Counted from the first letter of the stretch, positions 9,058 through 17,459 are shown. The stretch: 64,000 bases of DNA from Prochlorococcus sp. AG-402-K10 (GCA_003216835.1 QCIF01000003.1:62001-126000); one strand, 5' to 3'. Notes: a model not told the origin generated them from the letters alone. A program made the numbers and translations.

Positions 9058-10215
9058 TTATTTTAAATATTTCGAAGCCACCGCTAAAGCCTCTCCTGCT
9101 TGTTGAGCTGTAATTTTCTTTTGATCTAGTAGGGTATTACTAATAGCTGAAATTACAGAAATAATATCTCTATCATTAACATAACCTAAGTGTCCGACTC
9201 TAAATATTTCTCCTTTTAAATGGTCTTGTCCACCAGCTAATAATATATCAAATTTATTTTTTATTTTTTTTCTAAAATCTTCAGCATCAATATCATCTGT
9301 AGCTATAGCGGTGACGGCAGGACTTAAATGTTCTTCATCAGCAAATAGATTCAGATTAAGAGTTTTTGCAGCTTTACTAACTGCTAATTTATGTCTATTG
9401 TGTCTGGCAAAAATATTTTCTAATCCTTCTTCTCTCATCATTTTTAAAGATTGATCTAAAGCAAAAACCAAATTTACTGCAGGAGTATATGGATTACTGT
9501 TGCTTAAAAGACTTTTTCTGTAAGATTTTAAATTTAAATAAAATTTAGGTAAATTAGAATCTTCAGAAGCTTGCCATGCTTTTTCACTCATTGATATAAA
9601 GCTTAGTCCGGGCGGAATCATGTAACCTTTTTGCGATCCTGAAGCTACAATATCTAGTTTCCATTCATCTACTGGTACACTGCAAGCTCCAATACTTGTG
9701 ACACAGTCAATAATTGATAAAGCTTTTTTGTGATTGCGAATATGTGTACTTATCATTTGCAGATCATTTATTACTCCGGTCGAGGTTTCTGAATGAGTTA
9801 GAATTACAGCTTTTATTTCCTTTTGCTTATCTTCTTCCAGTATCTTTTTAAAATCCTCTGGATTTAATGGCTTACCCCATTCAGCACCAATTTCAATTAC
9901 TTCTAATCCAAATTCTTTGGCTACCTTGACCCATCTTTGTCCAAATTTGCCATTCTCCCCGCAAATAACTTTGTCTCCTTTGCTGAGGGAATTAATTATG
10001 CCAGCTTCCATGGCAGCAGTGCCACTCCCAGTGATTGTTAGTACATCATTGTTGGTTTGATGAAGCCATTTTAGATTTTCAGTAGTAATCTTAACAAGAT
10101 CTTGAAAGTCTTTGCTTCTATGACCAATAGGGTGTTTTCCTAATGCTTGTAAAACTTTTTCTGGAACTGGTGTAGGACCAGGAATCATCAGAGATAATTT
10201 TTCTTGTATGGCCAC
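9058..10215 (-). CDS. class V aminotransferase, alanine/serine--glyoxylate aminotransferase type
   Basis: A PLP enzyme of 385 residues. The N terminus has the family block MIPGPTPVPEKVLQALG with GHRSKDF. The SGTAAMEAG phosphate-binding loop follows. The Schiff-base lysine lies in VASGSQKGYMIPPG. This family includes photorespiratory alanine/serine:glyoxylate aminotransferases and the protein once called soluble hydrogenase small subunit in cyanobacteria. A role in glyoxylate disposal during photorespiration is the likeliest reading, but substrate preference cannot be read from the sequence. It is divergent from cbiD. Confidence 0.9.
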   Translation of the reverse strand: MAIQEKLSLMIPGPTPVPEKVLQALGKHPIGHRSKDFQDLVKITTENLKWLHQTNNDVLTITGSGTAAMEAGIINSLSKGDKVICGENGKFGQRWVKVAKEFGLEVIEIGAEWGKPLNPEDFKKILEEDKQKEIKAVILTHSETSTGVINDLQMISTHIRNHKKALSIIDCVTSIGACSVPVDEWKLDIVASGSQKGYMIPPGLSFISMSEKAWQASEDSNLPKFYLNLKSYRKSLLSNSNPYTPAVNLVFALDQSLKMMREEGLENIFARHNRHKLAVSKAAKTLNLNLFADEEHLSPAVTAIATDDIDAEDFRKKIKNKFDILLAGGQDHLKGEIFRVGHLGYVNDRDIISVISAISNTLLDQKKITAQQAGEALAVASKYLK

Positions 10216-10245
10216 TTTTTAATTAATAGGTCATTCTTAGATTAG

Positions 10246-11394
10246 TTGTCATTAACTATTTTTCAATTACTTGATTTGAAAAAAGGATTTTCTTTACCTT
10301 TATGGGTTGCAGGTGCTGCTAAATCAGCCTTTAAAATTTTATTAGGATCTTCATTTCAAAATTATGAATTAATTAAAATTCCTAATGAAAACAGACAGGT
10401 AAAAATTGAAGTAGATTCTGCTGCTTTCATTCAAGGTAATTCGCATGCAATGGGAATTACTTATGCGAAGTCTGATTTAGCTCTTGATTTAACTCAAAAT
10501 TTGGAAATATGGACAATAGCTTCTCTAGAAAAAAGTTTAATCAAAAATATTACACAAAAAAATCAAATAAATATTATTGCAGGTTATGGAGTTGGTATTG
10601 ATCAAAAGACCTCCGAGATATGTATTTCTCTTTTTGCAAAAGAAGTTTTATATGAAAATTTATTAGATATGATTCCAGATGGCTTTAAATTGAATATTGA
10701 AATTATTTTCCCAAATGGAAAATTTTTGGCTGAGAGAACTAGTAATAAATCATTTGGGATTGTTGAAGGATTATCAATTATTGGAACTAGTGCTGATACT
10801 TTTTCAAGTGCATCTCCTGACCAATTAAAAAATGCAAAGGAGCAGCTTGAGCATGTAATTGAAAATAATTTTAAGGGAAAACTAATTTTTGTTATTGGAG
10901 AAAACGGATTAGATTTGGCAAAAAGTTGTAATATAAAATTTCCTATTATTAAAGTCGGAAATTGGATCGGCCCATTATTAGTTGATGCTGCAATTAAAAA
11001 TGTTAAAACTGTTATTCTGTTTGGTTATCATGGCAAATTAATTAAATTAGCTGGCGGTATTTTTCATACTCATAATCATATAGCTGATGGGAGAATTGAA
11101 ATTCTTGTTTATTTAGCTGTAAAAGAAAAAATTCCAATTGAAGTAATTATGAAATTATCTAGTTTAAATACTATTGAGGAATGTTTCTTATTGCTTGAAG
11201 AATTTAGTAAATCTAAAGCTGATAAATTGTGGAATAAATTATCAAATTATGTTGAGGAGCGCTCTTTTGAATATGTTAATAAATATTTAAAGACAGATAT
11301 GCAAATTGCTGCAGTTATTTTTGATAGGCAAAGAAAAATAAGGTGGTCTGGCTGTAATGGCAAAGACTATATTTCTTCTTTTGTATGCGATTAA
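10246..11394 (+). CDS. cbiD: cobalt-precorrin-5B C(1)-methyltransferase
   Basis: CbiD methylates C1 of the corrin ring in the anaerobic (early cobalt) cobalamin pathway, consistent with B12-synthesising picocyanobacteria. Family features are LPLWVAGAAKSAFKIL near the N terminus, FPNGKFLAERTSNKSFGIV, and the C-terminal block GYHGKLIKLAGGIFHTHNH. The start is uncertain: TTG at 10246 is used here, and TTG at 10276 is an alternative. No ATG precedes the first conserved block. The length of 382 is normal. guaA follows 43 bp downstream on the same strand. Confidence 0.92.
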   Translation: MSLTIFQLLDLKKGFSLPLWVAGAAKSAFKILLGSSFQNYELIKIPNENRQVKIEVDSAAFIQGNSHAMGITYAKSDLALDLTQNLEIWTIASLEKSLIKNITQKNQINIIAGYGVGIDQKTSEICISLFAKEVLYENLLDMIPDGFKLNIEIIFPNGKFLAERTSNKSFGIVEGLSIIGTSADTFSSASPDQLKNAKEQLEHVIENNFKGKLIFVIGENGLDLAKSCNIKFPIIKVGNWIGPLLVDAAIKNVKTVILFGYHGKLIKLAGGIFHTHNHIADGRIEILVYLAVKEKIPIEVIMKLSSLNTIEECFLLLEEFSKSKADKLWNKLSNYVEERSFEYVNKYLKTDMQIAAVIFDRQRKIRWSGCNGKDYISSFVCD

Positions 11395-11437
11395 TATTTG
11401 ATTATGCTTTTGCAATATTTTGAGCTAACTTTTATAC

Positions 11438-13024
11438 ATGAGGCAAAAATTATTAAAAAAGGAAAGGGATCCCTCAATATTAATATTGGATTTTGGATCT
11501 CAATATTCTGAATTAATTGCTAGGAGAGTAAGAGAAATTAACGTTTTTTCTCTTGTAGTGAGTAATCGCATTTCAATTGAGGATATTCAAAAAATTAATC
11601 CAAAAGGGATAATTTTAAGTGGAGGACCAAAATCGGTCTATGAACAATATGCACCTACCTGTGATGAAGAAATTTTTAGTTTAGGAATTCCTGTTCTTGG
11701 TATTTGCTATGGCATGCAATTAATGGTTAAAGAACTTGGAGGTTCAGTCACTCCAGCTATCAAGAAAGCAGAATATGGTAGAGCCCCTATAAATATTGAT
11801 TTAAATATAGATTTGCTTTCTGATGTAGAGGATAAATCGATAATGTGGATGAGTCATGGTGATTCAATTAATAGCTTGCCTAATGGATTTAATAAAATTG
11901 CGCATACTGAGAATACAATGCATGCGGCAATTGCAAATAATGAAAAGAAATTATTTGGAGTTCAATTTCATCCTGAAGTTATTCATTCAGAGTTTGGAAT
12001 GAATGTAATTAAAAATTTTGTTTATTCAATTTCTAATTGTGCACCTGATTGGACTACTCAAACCTTTTTAGAAGAGACAATTCCTAGAATTAAGGAACAA
12101 GTTGGCAACAAGAAAGTATTACTTGCTTTATCCGGCGGTGTTGATTCATCAACTTTGGCTTTTCTTCTTAATAAAGCAATTGGCAAACAACTTACATGTA
12201 TGTTTATAGATCAAGGTTTCATGAGAAAAGGTGAACCTGAATTTTTAATGGATTTTTTTGATAAGAAATTTCATATTAAGGTTGAATATATTAATGCAAG
12301 AGAAAGATTTATTAAAAAATTAAAGGGAGTTTCTGATCCAGAAAAAAAACGAAAAATTATAGGTGGAGAATTTATAAGAGTTTTTGAAGAGGAAAGTAAT
12401 AGATTGGGTCCATTTCAGTACTTAGCACAAGGTACCCTTTATCCTGATGTTATTGAAAGTGCTGGTACCAATGTTGATCCTAAAACAGGGGAGAGGATAG
12501 CTGTCAAAATAAAAAGCCATCACAATGTAGGAGGATTGCCTAAAGATTTACAATTTAAATTAGTTGAACCATTAAGAAAACTTTTTAAAGACGAAGTTAG
12601 AAAACTAGGTGGGGCTTTAGGATTGCCTGATGAAATCATAAAAAGGCATCCATTTCCAGGCCCAGGATTAGCGATAAGAATTTTGGGTGAAGTAACTGAT
12701 GAAAAATTAAATTGTCTAAGAGATGCTGATTGGATAGTTAGAGATGAAATAAAAAAAGCTGGTCTTTATAATAATATTTGGCAAGCCTTCGCAGTATTGT
12801 TACCGGTCAGAACTGTAGGAGTTATGGGAGATAAAAGAACGTATGCTTGGCCAGTAGTTTTAAGATGCGTGTCAAGTGAAGATGGGATGACAGCGGATTG
12901 GTCAAAAATTCCTTTTGAAATTTTAGAAAGAATATCTAATAGAATCGTCAATGAAGTAGTTCAAGTAAATAGAGTTGTTTATGATATTACTAGTAAGCCT
13001 CCCGGAACAATTGAGTGGGAGTGA
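11438..13024 (+). CDS. guaA: GMP synthase (glutamine-hydrolysing)
   Basis: GuaA converts XMP to GMP with ammonia from glutamine. The N-terminal class I amidotransferase domain has the nucleophile in GICYGMQLM and the histidine/glutamate in VQFHPEV. The ATP-pyrophosphatase P-loop [10 protein letters not shown] follows. The C-terminal dimerisation domain ends in IEWE-stop. The length of 528 is standard. The last codons ATT GAG TGG GAG TGA overlap the left 11-bp attachment repeat of the adjoining R-M island. The mature protein is unchanged by the insertion because the alternative end (GAA TAA) is synonymous. Confidence 0.97.
   Translation: MRQKLLKKERDPSILILDFGSQYSELIARRVREINVFSLVVSNRISIEDIQKINPKGIILSGGPKSVYEQYAPTCDEEIFSLGIPVLGICYGMQLMVKELGGSVTPAIKKAEYGRAPINIDLNIDLLSDVEDKSIMWMSHGDSINSLPNGFNKIAHTENTMHAAIANNEKKLFGVQFHPEVIHSEFGMNVIKNFVYSISNCAPDWTTQTFLEETIPRIKEQVGNKKVLLALSGGVDSSTLAFLLNKAIGKQLTCMFIDQGFMRKGEPEFLMDFFDKKFHIKVEYINARERFIKKLKGVSDPEKKRKIIGGEFIRVFEEESNRLGPFQYLAQGTLYPDVIESAGTNVDPKTGERIAVKIKSHHNVGGLPKDLQFKLVEPLRKLFKDEVRKLGGALGLPDEIIKRHPFPGPGLAIRILGEVTDEKLNCLRDADWIVRDEIKKAGLYNNIWQAFAVLLPVRTVGVMGDKRTYAWPVVLRCVSSEDGMTADWSKIPFEILERISNRIVNEVVQVNRVVYDITSKPPGTIEWE
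13010..13020 (+). repeat. left attachment repeat (attL-like) within guaA 3' end
   Basis: ATTGAGTGGGA, identical to 15356-15366 and in the same orientation. It covers the guaA codons for I-E-W and part of the final E. It is followed by GTGA, so the stop is TGA. Confidence 0.75.
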
Positions 13025-13062
13025 AAATTGGGGTATAAACCTAGTTATAGTCTTAAAAAATG

Positions 13063-13083
13063 AGTTTCACGTGGGTTTCACGT
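13063..13083 (+). repeat. paired TTTCACGTG motif, copy 1 (left end of island)
   Basis: The core TTTCACGTGGGTTTCACGT is two half-units 11 bp apart, 43 bp inside the left attachment repeat. The 21-bp segment is identical to 15261-15281, in the same orientation. Its second unit continues as CACGTA rather than CACGTG. Confidence 0.85.
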
Positions 13084-13124
13084 AGAATATTTTAAACCTA
13101 TTTGTAGGGAGTTTCGATGGCTGT

Positions 13125-13145
13125 GTTTCACGTGGCTTTCACGTG
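13125..13145 (+). repeat. paired TTTCACGTG motif, copy 2 (upstream of the nuclease gene)
   Basis: GTTTCACGTGG followed by CTTTCACGTG, again with CACGTG hexamers 11 bp apart (13129 and 13140). It lies about 100 bp upstream of the preferred nuclease start at 13248, so it could be an operator. TGTTTCACGTG (13124-13134) matches 11 contiguous bases of the 16-bp bacterial parS consensus. Confidence 0.8.
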
Positions 13146-13247
13146 ATGCTAAAAGTACGTCTCTACAGAGAAATCGAAGATAAATATTTTTCTCTACAGT
13201 TCGTAATCCTAAGTTCTATGTTTGTGCTATTTTTTAAAAAAAACTTT

Positions 13248-13988
13248 ATGGGAAATGTTAGTGAAAATATTGTTAATCCTAAAAAATGGCTTCTTGAAAA
13301 GTTTTCCATACAAGAGGATAGGCTTCAATTAAGTGATAAAGATTTAAAAGCGTCTCATAAATATGGAGAGGTCTTGGAAAACAATATTGAAGAATGGTTT
13401 GATTTTACCTTTAGTCATATCGTCACAAGGGATGAGATCAGAATTCTTTTTGAGAACTTTCAAAAAAGATTTGAGAGTCTAATAGTTGAAAAAATAAATT
13501 CTCCAAAAGAAAGCATCTTTACTTCTGGTTTAACTCCAGATTTATCTGCGGCAAATACTTTTACCAGGTCTTTAAGTACTACTTTAGGAAGTGTTTTTGA
13601 AGATATTGCATGTTTAAGTTCAAAAGTAATTTCACCAGAAAAAAGTTTTGGTAAAGTCAAAATTAAAGGAGTTGATCTTCTAATAGTCGATTCATCTAAT
13701 CTTGAGATAATTTTTACTCAACTAAAGACAGCTAAAGGCACCTTAACAGGTAGTCAGGGCCCAAGATCTATAAAGGAATTGAGCGTATTTAGAAAGGGTG
13801 TTTTTGCCGCTGCATTAGATCTTGGAGATTGGACTTTTAATTCTAATCAAATCAAAAGAATTGCAGGTCAAGAGTTTTGGGAATTAGCTGGTATTAATGA
13901 ATATGAATTTATTTTTGAGGAAGCTGTAAGAATGTTTGAAAATCTCGAGGATCTTTTTAGGAGTTTTATATCATCTTCAAAATTGTGA
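13248..13988 (+). CDS. probable type II restriction endonuclease, PD-(D/E)xK fold
   Basis: This protein of about 246 residues sits 44 bp upstream of a cytosine methyltransferase in an R-then-M order. A nuclease core is visible as KGVDLLIV (D143), then nine residues, then FTQLKT (Q158 and K160). D...QxK is the active-site variant known from Mrr-like PD-(D/E)xK enzymes, and the preceding VFEDIA helix may supply the additional acid. The frame is open from GTG 13143, but the first 35 residues look like translated promoter DNA, so the ATG at 13248 (MGNVSENIV) is preferred. Recognition sequence is unknown. It was acquired with the island at guaA. Confidence 0.72.
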   Translation: MGNVSENIVNPKKWLLEKFSIQEDRLQLSDKDLKASHKYGEVLENNIEEWFDFTFSHIVTRDEIRILFENFQKRFESLIVEKINSPKESIFTSGLTPDLSAANTFTRSLSTTLGSVFEDIACLSSKVISPEKSFGKVKIKGVDLLIVDSSNLEIIFTQLKTAKGTLTGSQGPRSIKELSVFRKGVFAAALDLGDWTFNSNQIKRIAGQEFWELAGINEYEFIFEEAVRMFENLEDLFRSFISSSKL

Positions 13989-14032
13989 AATATATTCCCT
14001 AATTTTTTTGTATTTTTAACTATTATGCAGCT

Positions 14033-15223
14033 ATGAAATGCTTGTCTTTTTTTAGTGGATGTTTAGGGTTAGATACTGGATTAAAAATGGCCGGTATCGA
14101 ACATCTATTATTTTGTGAAATAGATAAATACGCTAGTAGCACGATCAAATTAAATAATCCAAATGTTCCATTAATAGATGATATTTTAAATTTTGATGCA
14201 GCAGAAATTAGAAAAATTGCAGGTCTTTCCTTTGAAGAAAATATTGATTTAATTGTCGGAGGCCCTCCTTGCCAGGCATTTTCAACAGCAGGTAAAAGAG
14301 CCAGTTTTCAGGATCCCAGAGGAAATGTATTTTTGCATTTTATTGATGTTATCTCTCAAATTAAACCAAGATATTTTGTTATTGAGAATGTAAGAGGACT
14401 ATTATCTGCTGCTCTTAAGCATAGACCTCATTCTGAAAGAGGCTTCGAAAAACCTCCATTGGCACTTGACGAGATGCCAGGAGGTGCATTAGCGGAAATT
14501 TTAAAGGTTTTATCTTCTGAGGGATATAAAATTTCTTTTAACTTATACAATACTGCTAATTTTGGAGTGCCTCAAAAGAGAGAGAGAGTAATAATTATTG
14601 GAACCTTAAATGATAAAAAAGTTCCACATCTTATCCCAACTAATTCAGAAAAAAAAGATTATGAATTACCGCCCTGGAGAACTTTTAGAGATGTGGCACA
14701 AAATTTAGAAGAAAAAGATGCTGAATTTATAAATTTCTCAAAAAATCGAGTCAAATTTTATGAATTTCTAAAAGAGGGTGAATATTGGCGAGATTTGCCA
14801 GATGAAATAAAAATACAAGCTATGGGGAAAAGCTTATATTCTGGTGGTGGAAAAACAGGTTTTTATAGACGAATTTATTGGGATAAACCAACTCCTACAT
14901 TAGTGACTCATCCAGCAATGCCAGCTACTGATTTATGCCATCCAGAGATAATTCGCCCTTTATCAGTACAAGAGTACAAAAGGGTTCAACAATTTCCTGA
15001 TGACTTTCTTTTATTTGGAAATACTTTGCAAAAATATAAACAGTTGGGCAATGCTGTTCCAGTTGGTTTTGGTAAGTTAATTGGAGAACATATAATCAAT
15101 CATTCGCTAGGTAATGAACTTAAGTCAAATAAATATATAAATTTTCCATATTCAAGGTATAAAAACACCTCAGATGAGAATTGGAATAATGTTGTTAGTT
15201 CGCAATTATCTTTAAAAATTTAA
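14033..15223 (+). CDS. DNA (cytosine-5-)-methyltransferase
   Basis: A complete C5-MTase of 396 residues. Motif I is SFFSGCLGLDTGLKMAG. Motif IV is GGPPCQAFSTAGKR, with the catalytic cysteine at about residue 80. Motif VI is YFVIENVRGL. Motif VIII is FGVPQKRERVIIIG. Motif IX with the target region includes TPTLVTHPAMPATDLCHPE, and motif X is YKQLGNAVPVGF. It would methylate the site cut by the upstream nuclease and so protect the host. All key residues are present, so it should be active. Specificity cannot be read from the sequence; CACGTG, repeated around the operon, is one testable candidate. Confidence 0.93.
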   Translation: MKCLSFFSGCLGLDTGLKMAGIEHLLFCEIDKYASSTIKLNNPNVPLIDDILNFDAAEIRKIAGLSFEENIDLIVGGPPCQAFSTAGKRASFQDPRGNVFLHFIDVISQIKPRYFVIENVRGLLSAALKHRPHSERGFEKPPLALDEMPGGALAEILKVLSSEGYKISFNLYNTANFGVPQKRERVIIIGTLNDKKVPHLIPTNSEKKDYELPPWRTFRDVAQNLEEKDAEFINFSKNRVKFYEFLKEGEYWRDLPDEIKIQAMGKSLYSGGGKTGFYRRIYWDKPTPTLVTHPAMPATDLCHPEIIRPLSVQEYKRVQQFPDDFLLFGNTLQKYKQLGNAVPVGFGKLIGEHIINHSLGNELKSNKYINFPYSRYKNTSDENWNNVVSSQLSLKI

Positions 15224-15260
15224 AATTATTTTTAGAAGGGATTGAATTTTAATTTGTCTT

Positions 15261-15281
15261 AGTTTCACGTGGGTTTCACGT
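15261..15281 (+). repeat. paired TTTCACGTG motif, copy 3 (right end of island)
   Basis: Identical over 21 bp to 13063-13083 and in direct orientation, 74 bp inside the right attachment repeat and 37 bp after the methyltransferase stop. Both units here are full CACGTG hexamers (15266 and 15277), and the second extends to GTTTCACGTGA. A short palindrome AACATATGTT follows at 15287-15296. Confidence 0.85.
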
Positions 15282-15355
15282 GAGAAAACATATGTTATAA
15301 TACGTTCAAATACATTGCTACGACAGTGTTTTTATTTACAACTTTTGCAAGTACT

Positions 15356-15366
15356 ATTGAGTGGGA
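15356..15366 (+). repeat. right attachment repeat (attR-like) duplicating the guaA end
   Basis: ATTGAGTGGGA followed by ATAA, so in frame it reads I-E-W-E-stop with the synonymous codon and stop GAA TAA. It is 63 bp upstream of the mreB start and is probably the remnant of the pre-insertion guaA terminus. Confidence 0.75.
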
Positions 15367-15429
15367 ATAAACTTCCTTTTAGGCCCTCTGTATAGACGTG
15401 TTAATATAAAATATAGATTTTTTTATTGA

Positions 15430-16497
15430 GTGAATTTTAAGAATATTTTTTCGAATAAATTCCAACTGTCTAGAGATATAGGCATTGATTTAGGTACTGC
15501 CAATACTCTTATTCATGTATCTGGTAAAGGTGTAGTTCTGGAACAACCCTCAGTTGTTGCTATGGATGTAGAAAACGGAGTTCCTATAGCGGTTGGTGAA
15601 GAAGCAAAATTAATGCTAGGAAGAACGCCAGGTAATATTAGAGCCGTAAGGCCACTAAGAGATGGAGTTATTGCCGATTTTGATGCGGCAGAACAAATGC
15701 TAAAAACTTTTATTCAAAATTGTAATGAGGGCAGAGGAATATTAGCGCCAAGAATAGTGATTGGTATTCCAAGTGGAGTTACAAGCGTAGAAAGAAGAGC
15801 CGTTAGAGAAGCAGGATTAGCTGGAGCAAGAGAAGTTTATTTAGTAGATGAACCTGTAGCTGCAGCTATCGGTGCATCATTACCAGTAACAGATCCAATT
15901 GGAACTATGATTGTCGATATAGGAGGAGGTACAACTGAAGTCGCGGTGTTAAGCCTTGGAGGAACTGTTTTAAGTGAATCTCTTCGAATAGCTGGAGACG
16001 AAATAAATGAATCGATCGTTGCTTATCTTAAAAAAGCTCATAATTTGGTTGTTGGAGAGAGAACCGCAGAAAAAATTAAAATCAAAATAGGCTCTGCTTT
16101 CCCTAATGATAATTTCGACCAGACTTCTTATGAAGTTAGAGGCTTGCACCTTTTATCCGGTCTTCCTAGGTCAATAACCCTAACATCAGGAGAGATAAGG
16201 GAGGCTATGGCTGATCCACTTAGTAAAATTGTTGAAGCTATAAAAAGAACATTAGAACGTACTCCTCCAGAGTTAGCTGCAGATATTGTTGAGAGGGGCA
16301 TTATGCTCGCAGGAGGTGGAGCTTTAGTAAGAGGGATGAATGATCTAGTAACTAAGGAGACTGGAATTTTTACTCACGTAGCGGAAGATCCTTTGCTTTG
16401 CGTTGTTAATGGCTGTGGTGAAATATTAGATGATTTTAGAAAGCTTAAAAGAGTTCTTGATACTGTTGATTTAGGAAATGATTCAATCAGAACTTAA
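15430..16497 (+). CDS. mreB: rod shape-determining actin homologue MreB
   Basis: MreB filaments guide lateral wall synthesis under the inner membrane. The 355 residues contain all actin-fold ATPase blocks: phosphate 1 DIGIDLGTANTLIHVSGKG, phosphate 2 IVDIGGGTTEVAVLS, and the adenosine motif IMLAGGGALVRGM. The start is GTG at 15430; an amphipathic N-terminal stretch (NFKNIFSNKF) could bind membrane. mreC and mreD do not follow, but PBP2 lies 1.8 kb downstream on the same strand, so a link to the elongation machinery is plausible. It sits just outside the right repeat of the R-M island. Whether the genome carries another mreB is not visible. Confidence 0.94.
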   Translation: MNFKNIFSNKFQLSRDIGIDLGTANTLIHVSGKGVVLEQPSVVAMDVENGVPIAVGEEAKLMLGRTPGNIRAVRPLRDGVIADFDAAEQMLKTFIQNCNEGRGILAPRIVIGIPSGVTSVERRAVREAGLAGAREVYLVDEPVAAAIGASLPVTDPIGTMIVDIGGGTTEVAVLSLGGTVLSESLRIAGDEINESIVAYLKKAHNLVVGERTAEKIKIKIGSAFPNDNFDQTSYEVRGLHLLSGLPRSITLTSGEIREAMADPLSKIVEAIKRTLERTPPELAADIVERGIMLAGGGALVRGMNDLVTKETGIFTHVAEDPLLCVVNGCGEILDDFRKLKRVLDTVDLGNDSIRT

Positions 16498-16656
16498 TTA
16501 TTCATTTGCTATATTTTCTTAACTCTATATTTTCAAAATAAAAACCTATTAGTTTTTTAAAATATTGCCTTTTGTATTTATTTTTTTAAAATATTAAAAG
16601 ATAAATGCAAAATTTTTCAATTAACTAAATAGATAATTTTAGATATTTTTATAGCA

Positions 16657-17370
16657 ATGACTGATTTAATTAAACTCAGTAGATCAACAGTAGAGAAATA
16701 TATCAATTGTCCTAGATGTTGTGTATTAGATAAAAAGTATAAAATTAAACCTCCCTCACTTCCTTTTACTTTGAATATTGCGGTAGATAATTTATGTAAA
16801 AATGAATTTGATTATTATCGAGAAATTCAAGAACCTCATCCTTTATTTATTGAAAACAAAATTGATGCAATACCTTTTAAACATAAAGATATTGATTTAT
16901 GGAGAAGTAATTTTAAAGGTATAAGATATAAATCTATTGAGCACAAATTCGATTTTGGAGGAGCCGTTGATGATGTTTGGCAAAAAAAGAATGGTGAATT
17001 GATTATTGCAGATGTAAAAGCAACCTCAAGAAATAACTTTGATTGGAATGAAACTTTTAATAAATATGATTATGCAAAAGCATATAAGAGGCAATTAGAA
17101 ATGTATCAGTGGTTATTTAGAAAAAATGGTTTTAAGGTTGCAGATGAAGCTTATCTTGTTTACTTTAATGGAAAAAAAAATGAACGTTTTTTTAATAATA
17201 AACTGCATTTTGATACTCATTTTATTAAGTTAAATTGCTCTGCATCTTGGGTCGAAGGGAAAGTTATTGAAACTGTTAGACTACTACAATCAAACCAATT
17301 TCCTAAACCTTCAACTAATTGTGAATATTGTAATTATTTAAAAAAACGTTGGCAGTTGCAGAACAATTAA
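16657..17370 (+). CDS. standalone RecB/Cas4-like PD-(D/E)xK nuclease with probable Fe-S cluster
   Basis: In this 237-residue protein, CPRC at about residues 20-23 and CEYC near the C terminus are placed like the four cysteines that bind an Fe-S cluster in Cas4/AddB-type nucleases. The catalytic signature is seen as GGAVDDVW, then LIIADVKAT (DxK), then the QxxxY motif QLEMYQW. These together indicate a RecB-family exonuclease fold. There is no CRISPR array or helicase partner nearby. A role in DNA end processing is inferred. It is preceded by about 160 bp of AT-rich DNA with no other feature. Confidence 0.8.
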   Translation: MTDLIKLSRSTVEKYINCPRCCVLDKKYKIKPPSLPFTLNIAVDNLCKNEFDYYREIQEPHPLFIENKIDAIPFKHKDIDLWRSNFKGIRYKSIEHKFDFGGAVDDVWQKKNGELIIADVKATSRNNFDWNETFNKYDYAKAYKRQLEMYQWLFRKNGFKVADEAYLVYFNGKKNERFFNNKLHFDTHFIKLNCSASWVEGKVIETVRLLQSNQFPKPSTNCEYCNYLKKRWQLQNN

Positions 17371-17459
17371 ATTTCAAAGAAAAAAATGAATAATATTTTT
17401 CTTTAAATATCTAAAAATAATTTATAAAATATAATCTTAAGTAGAGATTTAATTAAAAT

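Larger units (their letters stand above)
13010..15366. mobile_element. guaA-integrated restriction-modification island, about 2.35 kb, no integrase
   Basis: ATTGAGTGGGA occurs at the very end of guaA (13010-13020) and again at 15356-15366. The second copy is followed by ATAA, so it also reads I-E-W-E-stop. That is the pattern left by site-specific integration into the 3' end of a conserved gene, with the 3' end restored by the element. guaA is an established integration site for genomic islands in other bacteria. Between the repeats are only a restriction nuclease and a cytosine methyltransferase, plus paired TTTCACGTG motifs near both ends. No recombinase gene is present, so mobility would have to be provided in trans or has been lost. 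Confidence 0.72.

Noticed and set aside
13143..13247. N-terminal 35 residues of the restriction nuclease frame
   Set aside because: This stretch overlaps a TTTCACGTG operator-like repeat and AT-rich promoter-type DNA, with low-complexity translation; the ATG at 13248 is better.
16657..17370. Cas4 of a CRISPR system
   Set aside because: Only the nuclease fold matches; there are no other cas genes or repeat arrays, so it is described as a standalone RecB-like nuclease.
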